A stretch of DNA of 64,000 nucleotides, taken from positions 186,001-250,000 of the forward strand of contig SKCR01033666.1 of the NCBI GenBank assembly GCA_019454045.1, written 5' to 3'. Under the pieces are notes generated by a model. It ran no database searches. It was not told the origin of the DNA and saw only the letters and a program-made list of their open reading frames with translations. The DNA is from Zanthoxylum bungeanum. Lineage: Eukaryota > Streptophyta > Magnoliopsida > Sapindales > Rutaceae. A program made the position numbers and the translations under genes. This document shows, piece by piece, positions 43,540 to 55,734 of the stretch (position 1 is its first letter; every line of letters starts with the position of its first letter).

Positions 43540-45471
43540 TTTCAGGTTCTCAGACACTACATGAGAAGAACCAGAAGCTTTGAAATCCGTCTGCTTGACC
43601 CAGAAATTGAAAAAACCATCAGACAGTTGATAAGGGATAGGCGATAAGGTCAAGAAGCACTGATCAACATGGAACCTGAACCTTTGGAGGTTGCACCACC
43701 AATTCCCATTTGAAATAGAACTATTCTGGTGGTTGACAGCTTCATTTCATGCATTGTATTTCTTTCCTTGCCAGCAAATGCGTGTGACATCAAAACATGC
43801 ATTCAGATGATACAACAATCAGTTCAGTTTGGAGGGAATGCAACTGAAGATCCTAATGCCCACATCAGCAACTTCCTGGAAGTTTACGACACATTTAATT
43901 ACAACCGAGTGGCTGAAGAAGCAATGAGATTGCTTGTTTTTCATATTCCTTGAAAGACACAGCTAAAGCTTGGCTACATTCACTACCAGTAGGTTTCATC
44001 ATAACTTGGAACACTCTAGCCACCAAATTCCTTGCAAAATACTTTCCCCTAGCCAGAACTGTAAAGCTGAGGAATGACATTACATCTTTTGTGCAACATG
44101 ACTCAGAATCCCTCTGCGAAGCTTGGGAAAGATACAAGGAGTTACTCCAGAAATGTCCTCACCATGAGATTGCAAAGTGGCTACAAGTCCAAACCTTCTA
44201 TAATGGACTTTATGGACAAATGAGAACCATAATAGATGCTGCTGCTAGAGGAGCATTAATGGAAAAAGAGAAGATTAGACCTAGGACCTAATTGAAGAAA
44301 TAGCCAACAATAATTTTTTGTGGCCAACAGAAATGAGCATGATTCAACTAATAGTAGGAATCTATGAAGTCGGAGCCAACACAGCAATGAATGCCAAGCT
44401 GGATCAGATATGCAAATTCATGGAAACTCTTAGCATGCAAGGTAATGCTGGATCTATAAGTTCACCATATGGAGGAGCACCGGAGGTAGAATCTTACAAC
44501 CAACATGATGAAACGGTGAATTATGTCAGCAATTTCAACAGAAAGGGGAACAATCCATATTCCAACACCTCTAACCCAAGGTGGAGGAATCATCATAATT
44601 TCGCATGGAGCAACAATTCAGGGCAAGGGAACAATCCACCACTACGATTCCAACAGCAAAACAAAAGTAAGGAATATGAAAAAGAACCAGGAATAACAGA
44701 AGTGTTGGCCCACTTGAGAAAGTTAGAAGCAAAATACGACTCTCAAGCATCATTAATTCCAAACCAAGCAGATTCTATTAAAGCGCTGTAAAATCAAATG
44801 GGATAAATGGCCAATGCTCAAAGTTACAGACCGCAAGGTACCCTTCCTAGTAATACAGAACCAAATCCAAGGAATAGAGGGAAGAAGCAATGTCAAGCCA
44901 TCACTTTGAAAAGAGGCACTGAAATCAACAAAGATGATGGAGTCAAGGCAACCACTGAGAAAGTTCCAAAAGGAAGCAGTGAAGCAGAACCACAGATGGA
45001 GGAAAAATAGGCAAAAGAAAAAGATCGAGAAAGATTCACTCCACCTCCACCATTTCCACAGCGTCTCAGAAACATAAACTGGACAAATAATTTTCTCGAT
45101 TCTTGGAGATCTTCAAAATGATGCATATCAACATTCCATTCGCAGAAGCATTGGAATAAAATTCATGAAAGATATTCTATCACGAAAGAGAATATTGGGA
45201 GATTACGAGACAGTAGCATTGACAGAAGAATACAGCGCTATCATTCAGAGGAAGCTTCCTCCGAATTTGAAAGATCCTGGCAGTTTCACCATCCCGTGCA
45301 CCGTTGGCAAACATTACTTCGGTAAGGCTTTGTGAGATTTATGAGCCAATATTAACTTGATGCCTCTGTCTATTTATAGGAAACTGCATATTGGAGAAAC
45401 AAAGCCCACCTCAGTTACTCGACAACTTACTGATAGATCGCTCACATTTCCGAGAGGTGTAGTAGAATATG
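43540..45471 (+). pseudogene. Gag and protease N-terminus (Athila-D), decayed
   Basis: Plus-strand homologue of Athila-A gag: RRTRSFEIRLLDPEIE near 43565, with stops where Athila-A reads Arg (about 43645 and 43712). It continues through frames 43729-43953, 43950-44291, 44318-44791 and 44807-45010. The capsid landmarks CIQMIQQSVQFGGNAT and KAWLHSLPVGFIITW are clear. The protease start reads DLWANINLMP in place of DLGASVNLMP, with a stop just before it. The frame is lost at 45471, where copia-E LTR begins. It is non-functional. Confidence 0.88.
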
Positions 45472-47944
45472 TGTTGGGGCAGTTGTGGAACCCCTAGGAT
45501 CGGATCGATGCCTCGGGCAGCGGAAATGGGTCTAACCCATGGATATCAAGTATGAGTGTAATTTTAAATCATTTGATGAAATACTATATTCCATTACGAG
45601 TGTATAGGAAAAAATTGGGACAGAATCAGAGTCCGGAAGCTCCCGAACGAATCAAACAAAATCAGCGCGCACGAAGAGCGCCACTCGCGTGTGCCACACG
45701 CGCTACAGTGCATGCGCACTGCACTCGTGAACAGTGCGGCACTGTAGTGCGCAGCCCCTTTATTTATTTTTTTTTTTTTTTTGGTTTACTAAGTAGCACC
45801 TCTAATTCCAGAAAGCTGCAATATGAGGGTTTATAACCCAATAAATTTCCGGTCTTCTCTAAACACTTCAAAAACACCCAAAATTAATTTTTAATTTCAA
45901 AACCAACATAAACACATGTTATAGAATAAAAATCTAGTTTTTTAAAATATCAAATATTTTTCAAAAAACATAAATTTATTCTAAATACGCATTTGCGTAA
46001 ATTTTTAATCCAATACACAAACCATTTTAGAATCCCAATTAGAAATGTCTCATGAACAATTCTAGTCCACCTAAAGGTGGTCAAGTGAATCTAGAATGGT
46101 AGCCATAGCTCTAAGCTTTAATTTAGAGTTCCAAACTCTTATTAATTATTTCATGTCCAACATGAACATTTTGACCTAATTACAAGCATGTTGTGTTTAT
46201 ACTTCTAAAGTATCCTAACACAATTGATTAGCCTTATTCAACATTAAGCTATGTGATCATGCATCTAATACACAAATAAACATAGCTTTGGAGAGGATCA
46301 AACATTACCTAGCAAGCTTGATGCAAGATCCTATCTACTTCTCCTTTGTTGAAATTGTTGGAGAACCTCTAAGGTGTGCAAGCTTGACTCCAAGATCCAA
46401 TCTTGTTTCCAATGCTTCCAAGCTTCACTTCAAGATCCAATCTTGATTTCTCCTAGATGAAATGTTGTAGAGACCTCACAAGCTTCTCTAAACACTTCTC
46501 TAACTTAGGCTAATCTCTCAAGAATTTGCTTATGCTTGTATTTGAACTTATAATTAAAACCTTCCTAAAGCTTGCTATTTATAGCAAAACTTAGGCAATT
46601 TTTAATTAATAAAATTGTTAATCAACTTTTAAGTGGGCTTAATCTAATTTGTCCAAATATGTATAATTAGGTGTGACTAATCTCCATTGTCTCCCACTTT
46701 AATTTAATACAATTAAATCAAGCCAAAGATTAGGAAATGGATTAGTTAAATTTTTGCCACATTGATTTAATCCAATTAAATAAAGCCAAAACCACCTATT
46801 ATTACATACTTACAATTACCATAATATCCTCAAATGGTAGAGATAATTATGATTTTACAATTAAGCCATTGTGTAATTATTAAATTAATCCAATTAATGT
46901 AATTAGGTCAAAGTAAATAATCAACGTTATCCAATAACACTTGATTATCTTAGTTGATAATTATAATATCGAATATTATATTTTATCAAAAATAATCGGC
47001 TACCCAAGTGCTCAACGAGTACACTTCATATTGGGACTCTCTAAGTTCAGACAAGTTTGTCATATAAGTCTAACTAATATGTACACAATTCGGCCACCTC
47101 TGAATTCGCGAAGAACACGAACGACCTTTCTGAACTATACAAGTCGAGGTCATCACATATGTTTAACAATCCCTCCGTCGTAGGCTATCCGAGTTGTGCT
47201 TAGGAAACATAGAATATACCGTCAAGTTTCCAAGACGCACATCTCATGTCGACATGTCCATGATTCACCCTAGGTGATCGACTTTGGCCAAAGATTTAAG
47301 AATCGTGACCTTACTAACATGGATACCTAAACCTCTTATGGTACACATACGGGCTTTAAGATCATATCTTGCTTCACATTTGATTATTGAGTGCATCGGT
47401 CCACACCCAACGAACATCTAGAGGCCAGACCATGAAAGGTTTCTGACATACATGGCATCTAAGTGTGGAGGATCTCACACAAAATCAATGTTATCCTATA
47501 GTCAAAGGATTACATATGCTACTTGACTCGGGGAGATTCCTATTGACGATGGTGTGTACTTCCAACTATTAGGAATCACCAATGAGTCATTCAGTATTCG
47601 CTCCAACGAATACCCACATGTCAATACGAGTTTCCAAAACTCATGGTACATCGCGTTAAACCACTGGAACTCCAATTCCAATATACGATATGTGCTAGTC
47701 TTCTAGGTTATAGGAATTCGACCGTTTTCAAAAACCAACGACTAGGAATATTTACTTTAAGAATAGTTTACACCCAGTGTCAAAACTATTCTAAGGTCGA
47801 TGTCATTCTTAGGATAACGATACATCAATTTAATACGCTAATGACAATACCATTAATAGGGTATGAAATGAAAAATGTAGTTATTTTATTAATAAATAAT
47901 AAAATGTACAATTCAGATTGGCACTCCAAGCACCAACTCCATCA
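45472..47944 (-). repeat. Copia-E 3' LTR
   Basis: Begins TGTTGGGGCAG and ends CTCCATCA on the plus strand, with the polypurine tract (AAGTGGGAGTT on the minus strand) directly after it. About 2473 bp. A CpG-rich block with GCGCAC and GCGTG words lies at 45660-45760. Its partner 5' LTR is missing because of the deletion at 48504. It is a different family from copia-B, although overall organisation is similar. Confidence 0.9.
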
Positions 47945-47984
47945 AACTCCCACTTGCTTAGTGCCAATCTGGATGGTATCGTAG

Positions 47985-48504
47985 TCATATCTCCTCCACA
48001 TTTTTATCGAATATCTTAGGAGGTAAGGCCTTTGTAAGTGGGTCTGCTATGTTGTCTTGTCCTTGAACCTTTAAGACCACTATGTCTTTTCGTTCAATTA
48101 TCTCTCTAATTACGCGGTATTTCCTTTCCACGTGTTTAGACTTGGAATGCGCCCTCGGCTCTTTAGCCTGCGCAATGGCTCCGTTATTATCACAGTATAA
48201 TGGGATCGAATCCGCAATACTAGGCACAACGCCAAGTTCTGTGATAAAATTTCTAATCCAAGCAGCTTCTTTAGCAGCTTTTGAAGCCACTATAAATTCT
48301 GCCTCAGTGGTGGAATCAGATGTTGAGCCTTGCTTTGAACAACGCCAACTAATTGCACCACCATTAAGGGTAAATATGTATTCTGATGTAGATTTTCTAT
48401 CATCTGGATCTCCTTGGAAGTCGGAGTCTATATAACCCTTAACTTGTAGCTCATCTTCTCCATATAACAGAAACTTATCCTTGGTGCCTTTAAGATATTT
48501 TAGG
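47985..48504 (-). pseudogene. RNase H fragment (copia-E), truncated
   Basis: A continuous minus-strand frame of about 173 codons from the junction at 48504 to the TGA at 47985. It holds the copia RNase H domain: GYIDSDFQGDPDDRKSTS with the first catalytic Asp, STTEAEFIVASKAAKEAAW, IPLYCDNNGAIAQAKEP, HVERKYRVIREII and NIADPLTKALPPK. Upstream, RT and the rest of the element are absent because Athila-F sequence begins at 48505. The listed start (GTG at 48290) is internal. The domain itself is undamaged, so the truncation is not very old. Confidence 0.9.
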
Positions 48505-49028
48505 AATAACTCGGATCTCAGACGTTTTTTTTTATTCCATCACTTTTTGAGATGCTTCCTCCAATTAAACTATAGCACTGAATATTACAAACTTTTCAAT
48601 TTTAGCTCATGTCCGTATGTTACTATGTATGTTGATAATATCTGCTAACTGAGCATATGAATATCCATTTTAGTCAGTTTTATGGAGAATTCACAAATTA
48701 AATAATTTAAAATGAAATAAACAAAAATTAACTTGTTCCGAAATAGGTTTGAGATACGTCTCAAGAGTGGAAACTCCTTACTCAGCTATCTCTTACCAAT
48801 TTCACCTTTTTAGTCAAAATAAAAACACAAAAACACAAAATATTTTTGTAATTTTTGAAAAAATTTCAATTTTTTTTTTGTATTTTTCGAAAAAAATTTG
48901 GAATAAAAAAAAAAAAAACAACACACAAACTAAAAACAAGGTTCTGATCAACTAATTTCCTCCCCTAAATGAGACATTGTCCCCAATGTCTTAAACAGTA
49001 GAAGAAGAGTTTAGAAGATAATACATGG
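48505..49028 (-). other. Athila-F 3' non-coding region (distal part)
   Basis: About 520 bp, clearly homologous to Athila-A 4163-4690 (shared CTCGGATCTCAG, TGAGATGCTT, ACGTCTCA and ACTCAGCTATCTCTTACC), with no credible frame. The left edge is the deletion junction with copia-E; the right edge is the CATGG target of the solo LTR. Confidence 0.85.
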
Positions 49029-49217
49029 TGATAAGTGTGGTTTATACCCACTTATTACGGTATTTTTAGCTTATTGTTTTGTTATATTTCGAGATATTTA
49101 AATGTTATTTATAGGTTATTTCATGTTTTATTTGTAGGAGCATTAATACATGGATCCTGGAATATTTACAAGTATCTTGGGAACTTTTGGGAAGACAGAA
49201 CGAGTACAGGAGCATAA

Positions 49218-49440
49218 GGCACCATGGCGCCACCATCCTATACAATTTCCAGAGGGATGGGTGCCATGGCGCCCATCAATTATAAGTAAGTGGCTTACCT
49301 AAAGTAAATGGCGCCTTGGCGCCCACATTTACCAAAGGTACCATGGCGCCTAACCAACCAAATACAAGGGCGCCATGGCGCCCCCCAAGTTGCACGCACC
49401 CATACAAATTTCCCGAGACTTCGGCGCCGTGGCGCTGCGG
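49218..49440. repeat. CCATGGCGCC-rich block in the solo LTR
   Basis: Eight GGCGCC words by my count within about 220 bp, most inside CCATGGCGCC, with AT-rich DNA on both sides. Irregularly spaced, so it is a word cluster more than a tandem array. Confidence 0.85.
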
Positions 49441-50238
49441 GTGCAATATATCAGACACGCTTCAGGATTTAATTATTAGGGTTTGTAAGATCCCTAATGC
49501 TACCCAAAGACTCCCAGCCTCCAGTATAAATATAACAGTTCGTCCAGAATTAAAGAGGAGGCTAATACACTGCACAAAACATAGAAACAAATATTTTTAG
49601 AGATCCAAGGAGAGGATTGAAGAGCGAAAATAGGAGATTAAGGCGGTGACATCCGAGGAAGAAGAGATTCAATTCGGGTTTTATCTTCTAATTTCTTTCT
49701 TAGAACTCTAATGATTTCCATTAGATTCATGACTTGTTTATTATTGTTTTTATCTTTTGTCATGAACTAAACTCCTTAATTCTGGAGAATGATGTAATCG
49801 ATGCTTGAACCTTGTATTTTGTTTATCAATTTTGTTATGAAGTTTTACTAATTTATTTATATTCTTTTGAGTTTAATGCTTCTTGATTGTTGGCCACAAT
49901 TGAAGATGATGAATGTTTAGAATCTATCACTCGAGAGAGGGGATTTTGAATAGATCTAGAGAATATGACCTAGGATTTTATATAGTTCAAGAGAATTTGT
50001 AGTCCTTTGAAGTCGTTAATATAGAATCACAAATCGTAATGAGTTGTTAACTATTGGATTTTTATAGAGATATCGAAGTCTATAGTTGATGATATTTTCA
50101 CTCAGCACTCGAGAGAGGGAGTGAATATTTTAGGAGTCTTGACTTATAAACAATATAACTGAACATGGATTAATTGGCATGACAAATCCATAGGCGACAG
50201 CTAGGTGAAATCAGGATCCAGAATCTCTATCGTATTAG

Positions 50239-52282
50239 TGTGATACCTTATATAAAAAAAAAAAAAAAAATTGATAAGATAGCAGTGGGGCTAAAAAAAA
50301 ATGTGTTTGGCTATAAAAAAAAACGTGTGGGGGATGAATGATTTCATTTTCAATTTCTGTCTCTCTCTACTAATTTTTATTTCTTCTTTCTTCTCTCACT
50401 CTCTCTCACTGCCAACTTCAAACCGCCTCCGCCGCTTCACCGCCGGCCATCAGCCACCACGCGCCGGACTGCCAGAAAGCTGCCGCCAGAAAGCTTTCCA
50501 TAGCCGCTGAGATCGAGCTTATCCGCTGCCGGACGCTCCTCCACGCGTCGCTTGAAGGGAGCGACTCGCCGCCGGTTCTTCTGCAATTTCCGGCCACCTC
50601 CGATCACTTCTGACGTCACCTCCGGCGAGTGGGCACTTTTCAGGCCGATATCTTTCCAACGCCGGTGGTCACCTTCTGATCCGACATCGTTTGGGTTGTT
50701 TTCCGTTTTATATCTACCGGTAATTCAGGATTTGTACTAGAAGTTGAGATCCGACCGTTGGATCGGCGATCCGATCGCATCAGATTGTTGCTCTCGATTA
50801 TACGAGCATTTTGGTATATTTTTTCACCGTTGAAAGTTTCTGGTGGTGGGGCCCGCTTTTTAGTTGTGGGGCCCGATCTTCGTTATGGGGCCCGCTTGCC
50901 TCGTTAAGCGTATCAGCAAATTCTGAAGCCGTCGCTGTGATTCTTGAGATATTGGCTGACTAGTGGATCTTTCTTTGAGAGATTTGGAGATCGTTGGAGC
51001 TCGGTATGTAATTATTACCGTTTTGGGGTGTAAATGATAGAATTGGAAAGTTTTGGATATAATTGTAAATTTGCATAATTAAGAGGGTAAAATTATAAAT
51101 TCTGCTAATTAGGGATTAAATAGTAGTATTTAAGAATTTTAGTACTATTTGGGCAATCGGAAAAGTTTAGGGGTAAAATCGTAATTTTGGATAAATTGAG
51201 GGACCTGATCGTAATTTTACATTTTTCAGATTCTTGGCGAGGATATAGATTTATTCAGAGCTTTTGCATGGATAGAGGTAAGTACACTCTGTGGTGATTC
51301 TCTTAACATATTGTTTGATGTTTGATGATTGTTGTGAGAGTCGGTATATATAAATATAATGGTATATATTATATATATATTTATATTATATATATATATA
51401 TATTGTGGAGATATAATATTGAGATATTGAAAGCATGATAATATGAAATCATGATTGTTGAGATGAGTTTGATTAGATTGGATGCGAGATGTGATTGTAT
51501 TGGATGATGTGTGTTGTTGTGATATGCTGCCGGGTTTGGTATAATAGTGGTCGGATTTGAGATGAGATGTGATGATAAATCAGATGAGATGAGATGTGAT
51601 GATACATCAGATGAGATGATATGGGGGAGTACGGGGGCTTCCTCATTGAGTACATTTTACTCACATTTTACGAGTTGATATGGTTGGAAACCTTGGAAGT
51701 TGTCATTGAGGACTTTCCATTGGTTTTGATATGGGGGAGTACGGGGGCTTCCTCATTGAGTATATTTCAATCCTCTGTTATACTAGACCCGGAGTAGCAG
51801 CCATGATTGATGGATGTTTGTACTGTTGAGGTGGGATGTTTGTTGTAATGATATTATAATATATGTTATTTTCATATATTATATATATATATATATCTAC
51901 ATATTATATAATCCATATTTTGTTGGTGAGGTCATGTTGAGAATGAGTGTTTACTTGCTGAGCTTTTTAAGCTCATTCCCCTCTTCCCCCAAACATTTCA
52001 GGTAGTTCGCGAGAATAGCAGGAGCAGTACCAGATTGGGATCCACGTGCCACAGTTGTATTTTCTTGGGTTGGTCCAGACATTCGAGTCGTCATTTGCAT
52101 TTTTTTTTTAAAAGTCTTGTGTTGTAAACCATAAAGGTGGTGTATACTTTATGAGTTTGTAATTTGTGATGTATTATTTGTGTGTTTTAAATTGGTTGAT
52201 TTGGCATATAGAGTGCTCGAGCTGAAGTTGATCGCGGACCTCTTTCTAGGGTTGGGCCCGCCCTAGGGAGGGGGTCGTGACA
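50239..52282 (+). repeat. Chromovirus H 5' LTR
   Basis: TGTGATACCTTATAT followed by poly-A, GC-rich CGCCGCC-type sequence at 50420-50660, several GGGGCCCGC words near 50850-50890, (TA)n runs near 51370-51400, and the end GGGTCGTGACA. Short frames in the GC-rich part are repeated in the 3' LTR and are not genes. Confidence 0.94.
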
Positions 52283-52286
52283 GATT

Positions 52287-52298
52287 TGGTATCAGAGC
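52287..52298 (+). promoter_or_regulatory. Primer binding site, initiator Met tRNA (chromovirus H)
   Basis: TGGTATCAGAGC, four bases after the LTR end, complementary to the 3' end of plant initiator tRNA-Met. Confidence 0.95.
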
Positions 52299-52373
52299 TT
52301 AGGGTTTTAGGTTCTGTAGACATGTTGCATTAGATGAGAGTATTAAAAGGGTAGTTTTGTGTCTTTAGAAAAA

Positions 52374-52700
52374 ATGTCTGGACGTGGCCGTGGTACTGGT
52401 ACTCAACGTGGGAGAGGGATAGTTTGACGATACCCGAGAATGACGTGTAATAGTGTAGAGAGACCTCACACTCAGCCGATAAATTTTGAATTTGTTATAA
52501 CTTATTTGGTGTTCATCCGATTGTTGAGGATAACAAGGAGTTTAGATTTATACCATCAGTAGTTTTGACAATTGCCCTTTTTGCTATTTCCGTAGTTGTA
52601 TCTGACGTGATTTCTACAGTGGTACCTAATGTGAATTTGTTGCTGTCGTAGTTATAACATCGTCGTGAGTGAGTAAGTCGAAGACATTAGAATTTTGGTG
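52374..52700 (+). pseudogene. Gag N-terminal remnant (chromovirus H)
   Basis: ATG at 52374 opens a short Arg/Gly-rich start, MSGRGRGTGTQRGRGI, as in chromovirus gag proteins, and meets a stop within about 20 codons. Following sequence to about 52700 is decayed and I cannot follow the capsid domain. Confidence 0.6.
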
Positions 52701-52797
52701 TTTGAGAAAGAAGGAATAAGAGTTTATTGACACTTTTGTTTAAGCAAACAAATGCCATAATACCAAGCAGTACCAAAATATAAGATTTATGATTACA

Positions 52798-53902
52798 TTA
52801 TGGAATATAACAACTTGGTTGTGTTGCAAGGACAGGATCATCTTCGAATTGATAACCTTCCCATTGGCGTTTCGCACGTAGAGACATTGGAATGAGGCCG
52901 TCGATGACTTGGATTTCGAGACTGTCGGGAAACTTGATTTTATTGTAACCTTGGACGATACTTCTAGATGACTCTTCGATAGTAGTGAAGATTTGCCAGT
53001 CTTTATCATTGGTATTACTTTCTAGGCTTCGACGGACTGAGTCTGCGGAGAGAGCTCTAAGATCACAGGATTGACGAAAGGTAATATCTGCTGGGAAAAT
53101 ATCATCGTATCCATAGTAAGCTCTAAGCTTCGGTCTAGATGGCCAACTACTGAGTCTCCAATTAGTGAGTTGATGTGATGGTATGATTCTTATAGATGAA
53201 TTGGGTGATAAACGAGCGAATAGTCATCTGACCATTCTGGAGTAATGGTTTCAATCCAGACAGTAATACTTTTATGTCGTTTATACCATCGATGTAAAAT
53301 ATTACTGATGAAGGAGGAAGCTCACTTAGGCTGGCTTCTGAGATACCAGGATAGTTGGGATGGATTGGACTTGGTCCAAGAATAAATCCATTTAGGAAAC
53401 CAAGTTCAAACAAGGTGCCGAGACTCAATTGGCAATGATTGAAGAAATCATGGCTGTTGATGAAAACTGTGGAATGGAATCTGTGATATCCACAATGAAC
53501 AATCGCAGAATTATTTTTGTATTGGATTAAACCATCTGTTTTTCCATTCCAAATGGTTCTAAGAATGAAACACCATCTCAAGAAGTTTGTAGGAACTCTT
53601 GCCACGATATCCATTGCAATCTCCTTGGGCAGAAGAGCGGATGGAGCTTCATTGAGACAATCGTGGATGTCTCTCCAAAGGTCTCGAACATATTTAGAGT
53701 CTATAATTGCACGATCAGTGACTGGCCATTTACAAAGCTTTTGGTATATCACCTTAGCTCTAGCAGATTTTGAACAGGGATTAGGATTGGTAGAGGAGGA
53801 TGCCATGAAAGAAATTTGAGTAATTCCATAAGAACTTATGCATTTCTTTATAGGGGTGATAGCAATAATTTCTTCGTGAAAAGACGTTTTCACAGTATCC
53901 AT
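52798..53902 (-). CDS. Unidentified antisense ORF inside chromovirus H, one frameshift
   Basis: Frame 53162-53902 (246 codons) and a second frame ending at 52798 read as one protein with a single frameshift near 53190. The likely start is the Met at 53806 (MASSSTNPNPCSKSARAKVI), giving about 335 residues; the upstream Met at 53902 adds 32 residues. The protein has balanced composition, rich in Trp, Tyr, Phe, His and Cys, with segments such as YVRDLWRDIHDCLNEAPSAL, FINSHDFFNHCQLSLGTLFE and PPSSVIFYIDGINDIKVLL, and later YYGYDDIFPADITF. It has no signal peptide or membrane segment. I do not recognise the family. It is opposite to gag-pol, in an element whose own pol is ruined, yet it is far less decayed. 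It may be a captured gene, an antisense accessory ORF, or a remnant of another mobile element. Confidence 0.55.
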
Positions 53903-54400
53903 GCATAATTGGAAGGGATAATAATTGTCGTGATGATTAGATGTAAAGCAGATGTATGAGGGACATGCAAATCCTCTTTTCGATAGTGGGAATCTTAAGG
54001 TGGTGGATTTTGCGAAAATGCTAAAAACTCTTTACAGTTGTTGTCTGAGCGGGACCCTTAGGTGGAGCCTTTTCCTTTGGAGACAAGATAGTTGGTTCGT
54101 AAGTTATAGCACAGGTTAGAATAATGATAATAATTGAGGGCATTATTCATATGATGGTGAGTGTGAGATGTATAATGATCGATAGAGTTGAAATATGTTT
54201 CCAATCAGAAATATCTGAATTTTGGTGATAGATACGTTGGATGGAGTTTCTAAGTAACTGTGGTTGTACTACTGATTAGTATTCAGAAAAGATTAATGAA
54301 GTTACTGATACACTGAGTGGGAAGAATGTGAGATAATTTTTGAGCGGAGAGAGAATGTTCGAGGAGATGACATTGGTATGTTTGACTTTTGGATTGTTCA
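53903..54400 (+). other. Chromovirus H interior, decayed pol or unknown
   Basis: About 500 bp with no convincing frame on either strand. By position it lies between the antisense ORF and the integrase remnant, where RT and RNase H would be expected. I cannot find RT motifs. Confidence 0.45.
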
Positions 54401-54579
54401 ATAGTAGGAGTATTCTTGACTATATGAAGGTTTGACCCACACCGTTAGATAGAATTACTATAGCACAAGGCGGTTTGACCAATATGGAAATTAGGGAGCC
54501 GAGATTGTGAGGAATGGGGACTACTACTTTCAGATTGAGTTCATAGAATGTATAATTATTAATGATAAAGTCGTGATAC

Positions 54580-55600
54580 CATATAATAGAAAGCTCAAGT
54601 GGGAGATCTTGGACGAGACATACGATAATCATTATTATATGAAATTTGAGAGCACTAAGATGTATCAAATCTAAAGAAGACTTAATGGTGGTTGGGAATG
54701 AAGAGATAGATTTAAGTGTTTATATCTCGGTGTTTAGTTTGTCAGTGGGATAAAAGAGAGCATCGATATCCAGCTGGATTATTCCAGTCTTCACCTAGAC
54801 CTGAGTGGCCATGGAAAATATCGTGATGGATTTTGTGGTATGGTTGTCAAAGACGCGGTATGGTTATGATGCAATTTGTGTAGCATGGAATCGATTGTAT
54901 AGGTCTGCTCACTTTTTAGCGATTCGAGTGACGTGTGGACCAGATAGACTAGTGATATTTAGTTGTGGAGCAGATTGTACGATTACATAGTGTACCCTTA
55001 TCGATTGTATCGGATAGAGTTCTCGGTTTTACTTCTCATTTTCGGGAGAGTTTCTAGAAGACTATCGGATCAAAGATTTATACGAGCACCTCATTCCATC
55101 CTCAAACAGACGGTCAGTCAGAGCGGACTATTCAGATGTTAGAAGATTTGTTGAGGGTGTGTGTTGTGACATAAATGGGAGTTGGGAGTGAACATTTGTA
55201 TTTGATCGAGTTTGCCTATAACTATAGCTTTTTGACTAGAATCGACATGACTTCATTTAAGGCTTTACGAGAGAGGCGATTTAGGACTTTTGTTTATTGG
55301 AGTGAGATTGGAGACAGACAGATTCATGGCTCAGACTTGGTAGATTGATGACTAATAAGATCAGGTTGATCCGAGTGAGACTGTTGGTTGAGTAGAACGA
55401 TAGAAGAGTTTGGTAAACAGTAGGGGGTATGACCTTGAGTTCCAAGTTGGAGATATAGTATTTTGAAAGTTTTCTTATTAGAAGGGAGGATTGAGTTTTG
55501 TCTGGAAGAGAAAGTTTTCGCCGAGCTGTATTGGTTCTTTTGAAATTTTGGAGAAAGTGTGAAAAGTGGCATATCATCTAGCATTATTACCGTGATTAGA
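54580..55600 (+). pseudogene. Integrase remnant (chromovirus H)
   Basis: Out-of-frame pieces in the right order. A zinc-finger region reads as ILDETHD, YYMKFESTKMYQ and PEWPWKIS near 54600-54810. The core start is ENIVMDFVVWLSKTRYGYDA and RSAHFLAIRVT (frame 54805-54990). The later core is STSFHPQTDGQSERTIQMLE near 55080-55140. The C-terminal GPF-like part KFSPSCIGSFEILEKV is near 55515-55560. Stops and shifts are frequent. This matches the chromovirus integrase layout. Confidence 0.85.
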
Positions 55601-55734
55601 AAGGATTCATTTAGTGTTTTGCGTATTCGTTCTAAAGAAGATGGTACTAGACCATTCTCCGATTCTAGAGAGTCAACCGAAGGAGCCGAGCGGGAACTTG
55701 ATTTATAAGGAAAGCGTGTGAAGATCGTAGATTG

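Noticed and set aside
47643..47984. Plus-strand 113-codon frame in the copia-E LTR
   Set aside because: It spans the LTR end and polypurine tract, has no known motif, and opposes the element's coding strand.
52798..53902. Assigning the antisense ORF to a viral movement protein or a host enzyme
   Set aside because: I could not match its motifs to any family with confidence, so it is left as unidentified.
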